Part shown: positions 35,966 to 44,528 of the stretch, in pieces
Numbering within the stretch: position 1 is the stretch's first letter
Layout: each line of letters begins with the position of its first letter
The notes under the pieces: generated by a model
What the model saw: the letters and a program-made list of their open reading frames with translations, nothing else
What the model was told of the DNA's origin: nothing
The model's database searches: none
Assembly: GCA_963835085.1 (NCBI GenBank)
Contig: CAWIED010000004.1
Coordinates: 62,001 to 126,000, forward strand
Direction: 5' to 3'
Origin: JBDIAG01 sp963835085
Lineage (GTDB): Bacteria > Actinomycetota > Actinomycetes > Actinomycetales > CAWJMD01
DNA length: 64,000 nt
Made by a program: the position numbers and the translations under genes

Positions 35966-36394
35966 GTGATTACCAACGTGGCTATTGTCAATGTCTTCGT
36001 GCAGGATCAACAGGAGGCGCTCGAGTTCTACACGCAGGTTCTGGGGTTCGAAGTCCGTGACGACGTGACCCTCGATGGCGGGTTCCGATGGTGCACCGTG
36101 GGTCATCCGAATCAGCCCGAACTGCTGCTCAGCCTTATCGAGTTCGGGCCCCCACTGCCGCGCGATCTAGTCGACAAGCTCAACCTGGCGCAGCGCTCCG
36201 GGGGCTGGCGCGGCCTTGGGTTCAACGTCGACGATTGTCGCCACACGCACCGCGAGCTGGTCGCCAAGGGCGTGGAGTTCGTGCAGGAACCGCAGCAACG
36301 CCCGTACGGGACGGAGGCGGTTTGCCGGGACAACTCAGGCAACTGGATCGTCCTCATCGAACTCCCCGGGCACGGCACGCGAGGGCGTCGATGA
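35966..36394 (+). CDS. VOC (glyoxalase/bleomycin-resistance) family protein
   Basis: A 142-aa protein, GTG 35966. It contains VNVFVQDQQEALEFYTQVLG, FEVRDDVTLDGGFRWCTVG, GLGFNVDDCRHTHRELVAKG and CRDNSGNWIVLIEL, the two beta-alpha-beta-beta-beta modules of the VOC fold. The metal ligand positions (His/Glu) are only partly conserved. It probably belongs to a resistance or small-molecule handling group, regulated by the adjacent AraC protein. Confidence 0.85.
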   Translation: MITNVAIVNVFVQDQQEALEFYTQVLGFEVRDDVTLDGGFRWCTVGHPNQPELLLSLIEFGPPLPRDLVDKLNLAQRSGGWRGLGFNVDDCRHTHRELVAKGVEFVQEPQQRPYGTEAVCRDNSGNWIVLIELPGHGTRGRR

Positions 36395-36744
36395 CCACGT
36401 CGCCCATGCCTTCCGCGATCCGATCGGTGGCCAACCTCGTTATCCCGATCGCCGGGTCTTCGCTGGATCGAAGTCGCGCCGATTGGTGCTCACACCACAA
36501 TCGCTCTGGCCACGTCTCGCGGTGGCATGTGGGGGACCGCCGGAGGCGAGACAACGTCAATCTGTTCTGTGAGGACGTCGCCGGCGAACACGCGCGTTTG
36601 TGCGACTGTGGGATCGATGTCGACCCGCAGATGCTGGAGATACCGGGCGCGCCGCCCATGTTCCGGTTCGTGTCCCGTTCGGGAACATCCTTCAAGTCGT
36701 CCAGATCGGAGGGAAATCCCGGCGACGGAGGCCCGAGCGCATGA
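36391..36744 (+). pseudogene. VOC-family gene, frameshifted
   Basis: Right after the previous VOC gene, pieces of another one are read in different frames: IALATSRGGMWGTAGGET near 36503-36556, then VNLFCEDVAGEHARLCDCGI and DPQMLEIPGAPPMFRF, then FGNILQVVQIGGK near 36682. The order matches the second half of a VOC protein (FRDPFGNxLxLxQ). At least two indels break it, and the front half is hard to trace. Confidence 0.55.
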
Positions 36745-36822
36745 CGCGCGCAGCGATGAGGGTGGCCGCACACCGCCCCGGTCGTGGGACGTCAACCCGA
36801 GAACGAGCAGATGGGAGTTGTC

Positions 36823-37212
36823 ATGGACATGAAACTAGAGCTGATTCCGGTACCCGTGGAAGATGTTGACCGGGCCAAGGCGTTCTACACGAAACTAGGC
36901 TTCCACGTCGACGTCGACGTTCAACTTGGCGAGGGGGTACGCGTCGTACAGCTGACGCCTCCAGGCTCGAGCTGCTCGATCGGTATGGGTACCGGCCTGG
37001 GTGCCTACGAAGGCGAGCCCGGGTCCATTCGAGCGCTTCATCTAGTCGTCGCCGACATCGAGAAGAGCCGAGCCGAGTTGATCGCGCTCGGCGTTGATGT
37101 AGGCGACGTGATGGACCACGGAGGAGGGGTCAAGAGCGCCGGCTTCGCCGACCCGGATGGCAACACTCTCCAGTTGCAGGAGATGGCGTGGCGAACGGGA
37201 GACGCCTTCTAG
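36823..37212 (+). CDS. VOC family protein
   Basis: A protein of about 129 aa. ATG 36823 fits the GGGAG site just upstream; ATG 36811 and 36829 are alternatives. It reads KLELIPVPVEDVDRAKAFYT, KLGFHVDVDVQLGEGVRVVQ, RALHLVVADIEKSRAELIAL and GFADPDGNTLQLQEM, a complete VOC fold. It is probably another member of the same small resistance-type cluster. Confidence 0.85.
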   Translation: MDMKLELIPVPVEDVDRAKAFYTKLGFHVDVDVQLGEGVRVVQLTPPGSSCSIGMGTGLGAYEGEPGSIRALHLVVADIEKSRAELIALGVDVGDVMDHGGGVKSAGFADPDGNTLQLQEMAWRTGDAF

Positions 37213-37221
37213 CGGCCGACG

Positions 37222-37410
37222 TTGTCAGGCAGGTGTCGTCGATGCCCCTGGGTGAACGAACCAGATGACGAGCCAGATCAGTGGATGGTCGACTCGCTGT
37301 CTGAGGTCTCGGTGCACGCGACGGGCTCGAACACCTATCGATCGATGGTGGACTACTGGCCCGAGTCGAATGAGGTGGTCGCGGAGCCTATGAGACCGGT
37401 CCGGCGTCTA
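37222..37410 (+). pseudogene. Dihydrofolate-reductase-like (RibD C-terminal) internal fragment
   Basis: The frame DEPDQWMVDSLSEVSVHATG then SNTYRSMVDYWPES and EVVAEPMRPV resembles the middle of RibD_C proteins (VDxLAEVGVHxxGRxTYExMAxYWPTSxEPYAAPMNE). It has no clear start, and it ends at the right copy of the inverted repeat. It may be part of the same kind of gene as the stub at 32153. Confidence 0.5.
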
Positions 37411-37440
37411 CTCCTGTTCGCCTTCCTCCTGCGGCAGGGA

Positions 37441-37618
37441 CCAGATCCGCTCCGCTGCTATGAACCCCAGCTCGACGAGCACGACGAAGGGGCCGACCTC
37501 ACCGAGAGGTCGGCCCCTTGCCCATGCTCCCCGTCGACGTGTTCGGGGGATACGGCTGAGAGGGGAGTTCAGCCGTCGCGCACGTCCGGGAACAGGTCTT
37601 TGGGAGATGCTTCGTAGG
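37441..37618. repeat. 180-bp inverted repeat, right copy
   Basis: Complement of 32540-32719 with one substitution and a 2-base indel. It contains the hairpin at about 37489-37520 and, on the minus strand, the same 3' coding end (EASPKDLFPDVRDG) without an upstream frame. Confidence 0.9.
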
Positions 37619-37731
37619 TGGTCAGACATGATCACCCAAGTCAGCTTGGACTGTGGCCAGCTGAGCCACTGCCTCACGGGTATGCGGAAAGGTCCTCGCG
37701 CTCAGTAAGCCGAACTGGCGGTCTGTAGGTT

Positions 37732-37830
37732 CGTCGGCTTGGCCTACGTTGGTTCGAATCCAACAGCTGCTACCAGCAGGAACCGAGGCCCTGACCGGCG
37801 GAAACGCGGTCAGGGCCTCGATCTATGTGT
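37732..37830 (+). repeat. Attachment-site-like repeat: tRNA-Tyr 3' end plus terminator, copy 2
   Basis: It matches 28135-28234 over about 100 bases with a handful of differences and one deleted base. The preceding CTGTAGGTTC keeps the anticodon position, but the anticodon loop is altered. No full tRNA can be folded. The hairpin GAGGCCCTGACC/GGTCAGGGCCTC recurs at 37785-37819. It probably marks the right junction of an integrated segment. Confidence 0.75.
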
Positions 37831-38136
37831 TGGCTGTGCGGCGGGTGCGCTCGGCGCCGCGTGGGCGAAGATCGCCGATACCTGACGTGAGAACGCAGTT
37901 CGTGCCGCGCGCGTGAAGGTGGACGTGTGCCGAGACTGATCCAAATCGGAGTCCTCCGGGCGGGTGAGGAAGGAGCCGCCGCCGGGTGTTTCAACTCGCG
38001 GTTCCGGGGTACACCCGAGCGGACTGTCCGGGCACCGCAGCAGCATCAACCAGGGCGTCAACAGCTTCGCTGCTGACGCGGTGGTCAGTGTCCGGTCGAC
38101 AGTCGATTGGAGTCGGCGAACGTGAGGGAGACCGAG
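37831..38136. other. Gap right of the island
   Basis: No gene is supported. A long antisense frame here has no family features. The last bases hold the GGGAG ribosome site for the small gene at 38137. Confidence 0.35.
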
Positions 38137-38271
38137 ATGAGCGAACAACCGAAACAGCAGGACGTCGACAACCCCACCATCGAGGAGGCAGACCCTGACG
38201 GTAAGGGCATCAGCATCGGCTCGGGAGAGCCGAACACGTTCGAACCGGAGGAGGAGCCTGACGCCGAGTAG
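38137..38271 (+). CDS. Small acidic protein
   Basis: A 44-aa protein from ATG 38137 with GAGGGAG upstream. It is strongly acidic and polar: MSEQPKQQDVDNPTIEEADP, then GSGEPNTFEPEEEPDAE. It is probably disordered. Small proteins of this composition are common in actinobacteria; no function is known to me. Confidence 0.55.
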   Translation: MSEQPKQQDVDNPTIEEADPDGKGISIGSGEPNTFEPEEEPDAE

Positions 38272-38592
38272 TCCCCTTGCTTCACCACTGGGCTGCCCCG
38301 CTGAGAAGCGCATCCACCCCGCATTCTCCGCGGGTGGGTGCGTCGGTGTCGCTGACGCGCAACAAGCGGTGCCCGAGGTCTGGCGGTCGGCCGAAGCTGT
38401 CGGACAGCGGCACGAACTCCGCGCGGGTGATACCGGCGACTGTGGCTGCCAGCCGGGCGCCGTACGAGGTGGCGATTGGTGAAGCCAGTCGCTTCACAGC
38501 CTGACCAGGGCGAACAAGCCGGCACATCAGAACTCGGGAGTCGGGCGACCGCAAGCCGACGTGCCCAGCAACGTCCTCAGGCGAGCGCTCGG
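38272..38592. other. Gap with an unsupported antisense frame
   Basis: A minus-strand frame of 90 codons (38282-38554; SPIATSYGARLAATVAGITR) has a plausible composition but no ribosome site or recognisable family. I leave the stretch unannotated. Confidence 0.3.
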
Positions 38593-39774
38593 CTACGAAC
38601 GCACCATCATGGCGTCTCGAACGCTGAAGGTGGCTCCCTCGAGGTCTGCGGCGTCGGTGACGAAGGTGAAGGCATCGTCGTGCACCGTGGCGCCGGGCTG
38701 CACCGGGCCGGTGCTCACGGAGTCCGAGTCGACCTCTTGCCCGCTCTTGGTGGCGATGACCGTGAGCAAGAACGAGGCCGGGAATGATGACTTGTTCGTG
38801 AGCGTGACCGGAACCTTGGTGTCGGGGAAGCTGGAGTCACCGGTGATGACGGGCGTGCCGAAGGTGACCGTCAAGTCGTTGGCCATGATGCTGTCGACAT
38901 CGGTGGTCAGCCCCGAGTCGTTGGAGACGGAGGGCCTCGACTCGCGTGAGGTGGACGGCATTGCGTCCGATGTGGAGATCCAGTAGACGGTGCCGACGAA
39001 CACCACAATCGAGACGATGATGGCCAGCGCCGAGGTGGCGATGCCGCCGATTGCCAGACCCCGACCGGCCGCAAGGCCCTTTCTGATCTGAACCAACGCG
39101 ACGATGCCCATGATGAGGCCGACCAGGGCGATGAAGGCGAAGACCAGGCCGATGATGGGGATCCAGCCGAGCATCAGCCCCACGACGCCGAGCACCAGAC
39201 TCAGGATCGCCAGCACCTTGCTCGGCCCGGCAGGTGTGTACATGCCGTACGCCTGAGGGTTGGTGTACATGGCCGATTGGGCGCCAGGCTGCTGGTAGTT
39301 GGCGTCGGGTGGTTGGTAGCCGGCCTGCGGATTGCCGGCCGGGCCGTAGCCGGCTTGCTGATATTCCGGCTGCTGGAAACCCGGCGGTGGGTATCCCGGT
39401 TGCTGGAAGCCTGATGGCCCGTAACCCGGCTGCTCGTAGGTCGGCTGCTCGTAGGTCGGTGGTCCGAAGCCTGGCTGCTCGTAAGTCGGTTGCCCGTACC
39501 CGGGCTGTCCGTACCCGGGTTGCCCAAAGCCGGGTTGCCCAAAGCCGGGTTGCCCGGACCCGGGTTGCCCAAAGCCGGGTTGCCCAAAGCCGGGTTGCGC
39601 GAAGCCCGGTTGCCCGGAGCCGGGCTGCTGATCTGCAGGCCGGTACGTCTCGGGCTCGGTGTAGCCCGGCCCCGGAGCCTGCTGCTGAGGGCCACCTGCT
39701 GCGAACGGGTTCGGATCGCCGTCGGGGGAGTTGTGCTTGGTCAGATCGGGGCGCTGCGGCGTGGAGTCGCTCAT
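38593..39774 (-). CDS. Pro/Gly/Gln-rich repeat membrane protein (DUF4190/DUF4352-like)
   Basis: A 393-aa protein; ATG 39774 has AAGGGA upstream. Residues about 45-190 are low-complexity repeats of the QPGFGQPG/QPTYEQPG kind. Then come two or three membrane helices (VLAILSLVLGVVGLMLGWIP, IGLVFAFIALVGLIMGIVAL, and GGIATSALAIIVSIVVFVGT), the DUF4190 arrangement. The outer C-terminal domain (NDLTVTFGTPVITGDSS, VPVTLTNKSSFPASFLLTV) resembles the immunoglobulin-like DUF4352 fold. It is likely a cell-envelope protein with a proline-rich cytoplasmic tail; its role is unknown. Confidence 0.75.
   Translation of the reverse strand: MSDSTPQRPDLTKHNSPDGDPNPFAAGGPQQQAPGPGYTEPETYRPADQQPGSGQPGFAQPGFGQPGFGQPGSGQPGFGQPGFGQPGYGQPGYGQPTYEQPGFGPPTYEQPTYEQPGYGPSGFQQPGYPPPGFQQPEYQQAGYGPAGNPQAGYQPPDANYQQPGAQSAMYTNPQAYGMYTPAGPSKVLAILSLVLGVVGLMLGWIPIIGLVFAFIALVGLIMGIVALVQIRKGLAAGRGLAIGGIATSALAIIVSIVVFVGTVYWISTSDAMPSTSRESRPSVSNDSGLTTDVDSIMANDLTVTFGTPVITGDSSFPDTKVPVTLTNKSSFPASFLLTVIATKSGQEVDSDSVSTGPVQPGATVHDDAFTFVTDAADLEGATFSVRDAMMVRS
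39480..39630. repeat. 15-bp tandem repeats coding GQPGF
   Basis: About ten copies of a 15-base unit such as AAGCCGGGTTGCCCA lie in the low-complexity part of the preceding gene. The array is in frame, so copy-number change would alter only protein length. Confidence 0.85.
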
Positions 39775-40001
39775 CTGCTTTCCCTTCGCGATGGTCGTCC
39801 GGCGACCAGCACGGCCACCCACCGGCTCGGCCCTCACATGTATGCCATCAGCAGGGTATCCGTTCGGTGCAGGTTCAGCTCGATGCAAGGCTCAGAGCCC
39901 GCCACGACGCCCGTTGGGGTGAACGACATCGCCGGCTGCGACCCCATCCAGAGATCGGTTGGGAAACAGGGGCCAAGGCCGTGTACGCTACTGGACGCAC
40001 C

Positions 40002-40077
40002 GCCCCGATAGCTCAGTCGGCAGAGCGTCTCCATGGTAAGGAGAAGGTCTAGGGTTCGATTCCCTATCGGGGCTCCA
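40002..40077 (+). tRNA. tRNA-Thr (GGT)
   Basis: GCCCCGA pairs with TCGGGGC at the ends; the D-arm is AGCTCAGTCGGCAGAGC, the anticodon loop CTCCATGGTAAGGAG has GGT, and the T-arm contains GGTTCGATTCC. The CCA end is encoded (40075-40077). Confidence 0.95.
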
Positions 40078-40079
40078 CT

Positions 40080-40106
40080 GGCCCGGTCAGCTTTGACGAC
40101 CGGGCC
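40080..40106. terminator. Hairpin between tRNA-Thr and tRNA-Met
   Basis: GGCCCGGTC (40080-40088) pairs with GACCGGGCC (40098-40106) with a 9-base loop. No T run follows, so it may be a processing signal rather than a terminator. Confidence 0.5.
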
Positions 40107-40110
40107 ACTA

Positions 40111-40186
40111 GGCGGGATAGCTCAGTCGGTAGAGCAAACGGCTCATAATCGTTGTGTCGCGGGTTCGAGTCCCGCTCCCGCTACCA
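40111..40186 (+). tRNA. tRNA-Met (CAT)
   Basis: The acceptor GGCGGGA pairs with TCCCGCT (one G-U). The anticodon loop GGCTCATAATC has CAT, the T-arm contains GGTTCGAGTCC, and CCA is encoded. G1-U72 pairing and the body indicate the elongator form. Confidence 0.93.
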
Positions 40187-40243
40187 GTTCTTCTCGGAGC
40201 CCCTCAGCCCAACGGGTTCTACGCCTCAGCCGGCCCTCACGTG

Positions 40244-40902
40244 TCAGGCCTCAGCGGTCCAGGCTTCGTCAACTGCTGCGGCAACCCGGTCTTCGGCAAG
40301 GCTGCTTCCAAGGCCCATGACACTCACCGTCAGGTTGGCCGTGCGTCGGGAGCACAACGTGGTGGCAGGTGATGAGTGGATCGTCCCTGTGCCGTCTGGG
40401 CTTGCGTCGATGGTGTGCGTGCACTGCACCGCGCCGTGGCCGGTGAAGGGTGGTCGCGCAGCCCTCAGGTCCATCGAGTCGGGAAAGTCGCCGCGCACCA
40501 CGACGAGCGTCAGTTGTCCGCTCTGCCGACCATCCGTGAGTTGCTCATAGCTGGCGCTGCCGCTGGGGTAGGTCCCGTAGGCTGACCGGGCCTGAGCCGC
40601 CCAGTTGGGATTATTAGGCAGTTGCGAGCGGGCGGGAGCCAGGGTCAAGCCCGAGAGCGTCTGCGGCAGCACGACGGCCGGGCGTCGCTGGGGCTCGTAC
40701 CGTGATGGCGCTGCACGGTCCAGCCGATCGCAGCCGCTGCAGCCGCCAGCATGCACAGCAGTGCAGCCAGGAGGGGCAGCGGCCAATGCCGTCGGGAGCG
40801 CTCGTGATCGCGCGCGAGGCTGCTGACGGAGTTCGCCTGCCACCGCGGGGCCTCGACCTGAGACTGGCGGGTCTCAAGAGGAGATGGGTGGCCCGGCTGC
40901 AT
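40244..40902 (-). pseudogene. Membrane-anchored hypothetical protein, one frameshift
   Basis: From ATG 40902 the frame gives a polar start, a transmembrane helix (WPLPLLAALLCMLAAAAAAI), and GWTVQRHHGTSPSDARP. Near 40675-40690 the sequence must change frame to continue as PAVVLPQTLSGLTLAP and then a folded outer domain (LTLVVVRGDFPDSMDLRAAR, VSVMGLGSSLAEDRVAAAVD). It is a lipid-free, single-pass envelope protein plan; the family is not recognised. Confidence 0.5.
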
Positions 40903-41134
40903 GCAAAGAACTGTCGGATCGTTGGACTGTCCACTTCAGTCATCCGGTGAATTCGACTCTGCCCCGAGACCCGGCTAATCTGGACGGTCGGTGCGCCCAG
41001 GTGGCGGCTGCCGTTCGCTGTCTTCGGAAGACCCGTGTCTTGGAAGACCTGTGTCTTCGGGAAACCCCGAAGAACTGTCCGGAGAACGCGGCCCGTCCCG
41101 CACCCGTCCGTTACGAGTGAGAGAAGGCTGCCCC

Positions 41135-41305
41135 GTGGCCAGCAAGACCGCCGACGTTCGGCCCAAGATCACGCTTGCCTGCACCGTGTGCAAAGAGCGC
41201 AACTACATCACCCGCAAGAACCGGCGGAACGACCCCGACCGGCTCGACCTCAAGAAGTTCTGCCCGCGCTGTGCGCACCACACCGACCACCGCGAGACTC
41301 GCTGA
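41135..41305 (+). CDS. rpmG: 50S ribosomal protein L33
   Basis: A 56-aa protein from GTG 41135 with GAGAAGG upstream. It carries the zinc-ribbon form of L33: ITLACTVCKERNYITRKNRR and KKFCPRCAHHTDHRETR, with both CxxC pairs. It is the first gene of the conserved rpmG-hadA-hadB stretch. Confidence 0.95.
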   Translation: MASKTADVRPKITLACTVCKERNYITRKNRRNDPDRLDLKKFCPRCAHHTDHRETR

Positions 41306-41322
41306 GCGATAGCGTCACCCGC

Positions 41323-41778
41323 GTGAGCGTCAACGAGGCCTTTGTCGGCAAGGTGTATCCGCCCGAGTCAACCTATGAGGTGAGTCGGGAGAAGATCCGC
41401 GAGTTCGCCCTGGCCACCTACGGCGCAGACCTCGTGCACCCTGCTCACGTGGATCCCGACGCTGCGCGATCGCTCGGCTACGCCGACGTGGTCGCGCCGC
41501 CGACATTCCTGGTGATCGCCGCGCAGCGCAGCGACGAACGGCTCATCTCCGACCCCGAGGCCGGCATCGACTTCAGTCGGGTGCTGCACGGTGAAGAGGC
41601 GTTCACCCATCACCGGCCCGTTGTGGCCGGTGATCGGCTTGCGGTCACCCTGCATGTCGACGGCGTGCGGACGGTGGCGGGCAACAGCATTCTCACCACC
41701 CGCAACGAGATCACCGACGAGGCCGGGCAACCGGTGAGCACCGTGATCTCCACCCTTGTCGTGCGAGGTGATTCGTGA
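41323..41778 (+). CDS. hadA: (3R)-hydroxyacyl-ACP dehydratase subunit HadA-like
   Basis: A 151-aa hot-dog-fold protein, GTG 41323. It contains YEVSREKIREFALATYGADL, VVAPPTFLVIAAQ and LHGEEAFTHHRPVVAGDRLA, the MaoC-N arrangement of HadA. In actinobacteria HadA pairs with HadB to dehydrate hydroxyacyl-ACP in fatty-acid (type II) elongation. The stop overlaps the hadB start (GTGA). Confidence 0.85.
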   Translation: MSVNEAFVGKVYPPESTYEVSREKIREFALATYGADLVHPAHVDPDAARSLGYADVVAPPTFLVIAAQRSDERLISDPEAGIDFSRVLHGEEAFTHHRPVVAGDRLAVTLHVDGVRTVAGNSILTTRNEITDEAGQPVSTVISTLVVRGDS

Positions 41779-42203
41779 GCACGCCCAGCCTGGCCGAACT
41801 CAGCATCGGTGACGAAGTGGTGCGGCATTCCACCACTCTCGAACGACTCGATCTCGTGAAGTACGCGGGTGCCAGCGGCGACTTCAACCTGATCCACTGG
41901 AATCCGCGCTTCGCGACCCAGGTGGGCCTGCCCGACACCATCGTGCACGGCATGCTCACCATGGGGCGGGCGATCGCACCCGTAGCGGTGTGGGCCGGCG
42001 ACCCCGGAGCGATCGTCAGCTATGGCGTGCGGTTCACCAAGCCGATCGTGATACCCGATCCGGGCTCGGCCACCATCGACATCGTGGGCAAAGTGGCTGC
42101 GCTCGACCCGGAAGCAGGCACCGTGCGGATCGATCTCACCGCCACCGTCGACGGCGCGGCCGTTCTGGGCAAGGCCCGCGCGCTCGTCCGGCTGCCGCAC
42201 TGA
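41775..42203 (+). CDS. hadB: (3R)-hydroxyacyl-ACP dehydratase subunit HadB-like
   Basis: A 142-aa MaoC hydratase. The catalytic Asp-His pair is in KYAGASGDFNLIHWNPRFAT (hydratase-2 motif). IVHGMLTMGRAIAPVAVW and VRFTKPIVIPDPGSATIDIV complete the hot-dog fold. It is the catalytic partner of HadA. Confidence 0.87.
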   Translation: MSTPSLAELSIGDEVVRHSTTLERLDLVKYAGASGDFNLIHWNPRFATQVGLPDTIVHGMLTMGRAIAPVAVWAGDPGAIVSYGVRFTKPIVIPDPGSATIDIVGKVAALDPEAGTVRIDLTATVDGAAVLGKARALVRLPH

Positions 42204-42237
42204 GCGGGCAGACCTGCGCCGGGTACCGTTGCCGATT

Positions 42238-43344
42238 GTGAGCACGCTGCCCGGCCCTACGGCATCTCCTGATCTGGCCACGGCTTCCGAATCGGACCCC
42301 CTGGCCGGGCCTTCGCTGTCGGCCGACCAGAGGCTGGCCGACCTGACAACCTTGCGCGTCGGTGGCCCCGCCCGGCGCCTCGTCACCGTCCGCACCGCCG
42401 AAGAGTTGGTGCAGGCGGTCTCCGCAGCAGACGAGGCCGACGAACCCGTGCTTGTGGTTGCCGGCGGGTCGAACCTCCTGGTCAGCGATGACGGCTTCGA
42501 CGGTGTGGTCGTGCTGATGCGCAGCAGTGGGTTCGACGTGCTCAGCGACGACGGCTGCTCCGGAGTGAGCCTGCGGGTGGCGGCCGGTCAGCCCTGGGAC
42601 GAGGTGGTGGCGCACGCCGTTGCGCAGGGGTGGGTGGGCATCGAGGCGCTGTCGGGAATTCCGGGGGCCACGGGCTCGACTCCGATCCAGAATGTGGGTG
42701 CCTACGGCCAGGAGGTGGCCCAGACCATTGCGTCCGTGCGCACCTGGGACCGCGTCGAGAGGCGTCAGCGCACCTTCGCCGCCTCCGAATGCGGCTTCTC
42801 GTACCGACATTCGCGGTTCAAGGCCGATCCGGCCCGCTATCTGGTGCTCGACGTGACCTTCCAGTTGGTGCATGGCACGGACTCGGCACCCGTCCGGTAC
42901 GCCGAACTCGCCCGCAGCCTCGGCGTGGAAGTGGGGGAGCGGGCACCGCTGGCCGACGTCCGCGCGCATGTGCTCGCCCTGCGCGCCAGCAAGGGGATGG
43001 TGCTCGACGCCACCGATCACGACACCTGGAGCGCCGGGTCGTTCTTCACCAATCCGATCCTGGCGACTGGGGTGGAAGCCCCCGAGGGTGCCCCGAGCTA
43101 TCCGGCCGAGGGCGGCAGCAAGACCAGCGCGGCCTGGCTGATCGAACACGCCGGCTTCGCCAAGGGCTTCGGACTGCCGGGCCCGGCCGCGCTGTCGACG
43201 AAGCACACTCTCGCGCTCACCAACCGTGGCTCCGCGACGGCGGACGACCTGGTGGCGCTCGCCCGTACGGTGCGCGATGGCGTTCGCGAGCGGTTCGGCA
43301 TCACACTGGTCAATGAGCCTGTGCTGGTGGGGCTGCAACTCTAG
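42238..43344 (+). CDS. murB: UDP-N-acetylmuramate dehydrogenase
   Basis: A 368-aa FAD enzyme of peptidoglycan synthesis that reduces UDP-GlcNAc-enolpyruvate to UDP-MurNAc. Start GTG 42238. It contains LTTLRVGGPARRLVTV, VVAGGSNLLVSDDGFDGVVV, IEALSGIPGATGSTPIQNVG, GFSYRHSRFK and WSAGSFFTNPIL with the catalytic Ser, then AAWLIEHAGFAKGFGL and a C-terminal Glu in LVNEPVLVG. Type I length. Confidence 0.93.
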   Translation: MSTLPGPTASPDLATASESDPLAGPSLSADQRLADLTTLRVGGPARRLVTVRTAEELVQAVSAADEADEPVLVVAGGSNLLVSDDGFDGVVVLMRSSGFDVLSDDGCSGVSLRVAAGQPWDEVVAHAVAQGWVGIEALSGIPGATGSTPIQNVGAYGQEVAQTIASVRTWDRVERRQRTFAASECGFSYRHSRFKADPARYLVLDVTFQLVHGTDSAPVRYAELARSLGVEVGERAPLADVRAHVLALRASKGMVLDATDHDTWSAGSFFTNPILATGVEAPEGAPSYPAEGGSKTSAAWLIEHAGFAKGFGLPGPAALSTKHTLALTNRGSATADDLVALARTVRDGVRERFGITLVNEPVLVGLQL

Positions 43345-43497
43345 GAACCAAGCGGGCTCGGCGACGCTCGGCAAGATGACCTGCTTTGAGGTTGTCGTAT
43401 GCGGCTCAAGCCAGCAGCTTCCGTAACCGGTGTCGGCTCTGTGAAGCGCTGCCAGATACGCCGGATGTTGTCGGTGGCGGCTCGTAGCCTGCCCTGC

Positions 43498-44511
43498 ATG
43501 TCCGAGGAACGAGGAGTGCCGAAGCCGGGGTCGGAGCCATCGTCGGCTGGGATGGCACATGCTCATGACCGGTATTTTCGTGCTGGGCTGCAGGGCCGTC
43601 CGGAGCAGGCGGCACTGGTGGGCGAGCTGTTCCCAGGGTTGATGCCGTTCTTGGACGCGGTGGCGTTTGAGACGGTCGATGGCACGTTCGTGGACGAGGA
43701 ACTGCGGGAACGGCAAACGGACGTGGTGTTACGCACCCGGCTGTCCGGCCGCGACGTCTTCATCTACGTGCTCGTCGAGCACCAACGCACGGTCGACCCG
43801 CTGATGGCCGTGCGGATGATGCGGTATCAGACGCGAATCTGGGATCGCCATCTCGCTCGGCATCCTGGCGCGACCCGGGTCCCGGTGATCCTGCCGGCGG
43901 TGGTCTACCAGGGTGAGCGGACTTGGACGGCTGCGACAGATCTACGCGACATACTGGATCTGGACCCCACAAGCCAGCAGCCGCAGTGGAGCAGTACTTG
44001 CCCCGGCTGCGGTACCGGCTCGACGATCTGACCCAGGTGGACGTGGAGACTCTGCGGGCGCGGGTCTCGACAGCGCCATTGAGGGTTGATGCTGTCGTTG
44101 CTGATGCGAGCTCCTGGCAATCCACAGGTGGTGGAGTTGTTGGAGAACATGTCCGACGACCTGACCGCGGTGGCTGCCGGGCCCAATGGGTCTCGGCATC
44201 TGGAGGCGGCGTTCACGTACATTGTGAATGTCACTGATGTTTCGGCTGGCCGGCTTCGGCCGGTCGCTAGTCGACTTGGACCCGTCGCAATGGAGGCACT
44301 GATGACAACCGCAGACGTACTTCGCGCTGAAGGTCGCGCCCAAGGGCAGGCGGAGGGTCAGGCTGGGCTGTTGCTACGCCAGTTAGGGGTCAAGTTCGGT
44401 CCGCTGACCGAGAGTGTCCAGGCTCGGGTGCACACTGGCACCGCGGCCGAGGTGGAGGTCTGGGCTGAGCGTGTCCTGACGGCCATGACTCTGGACGACG
44501 TCCTCGGCTGA
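43498..44511 (+). pseudogene. Rpn-family nuclease (PD-(D/E)XK), two frameshifts
   Basis: From ATG 43498: HDRYFRAGLQGRPEQAALVG, FVDEELRERQTDVVLRTRLS and IYVLVEHQRTVDPLMAVRMM, then PVILPAVVYQGERTW. This is the Rpn (recombination-promoting nuclease, formerly transposase_31) fold with D, ExQ-like active residues. One base is missing near 43970; the next part reads YLPRLRYRLDDLTQVD, and an extra base near 44090 leads to MLSLLMRAPGNPQVVELLEN. The C-terminal half ends with a Gly/Gln-rich EGRAQGQAEGQAG. The gene is disrupted unless sequencing errors exist. Confidence 0.75.
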
Positions 44512-44528
44512 GAGAGCCACGAACTGGA

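Noticed and set aside
38282..38554. 90-codon minus-strand frame
   Set aside because: Composition is plausible, but there is no start signal or family; left as non-coding.
42136..43716. 526-codon minus-strand frame opposite murB
   Set aside because: It mirrors murB and hadB and contains no domain; the murB assignment is certain.
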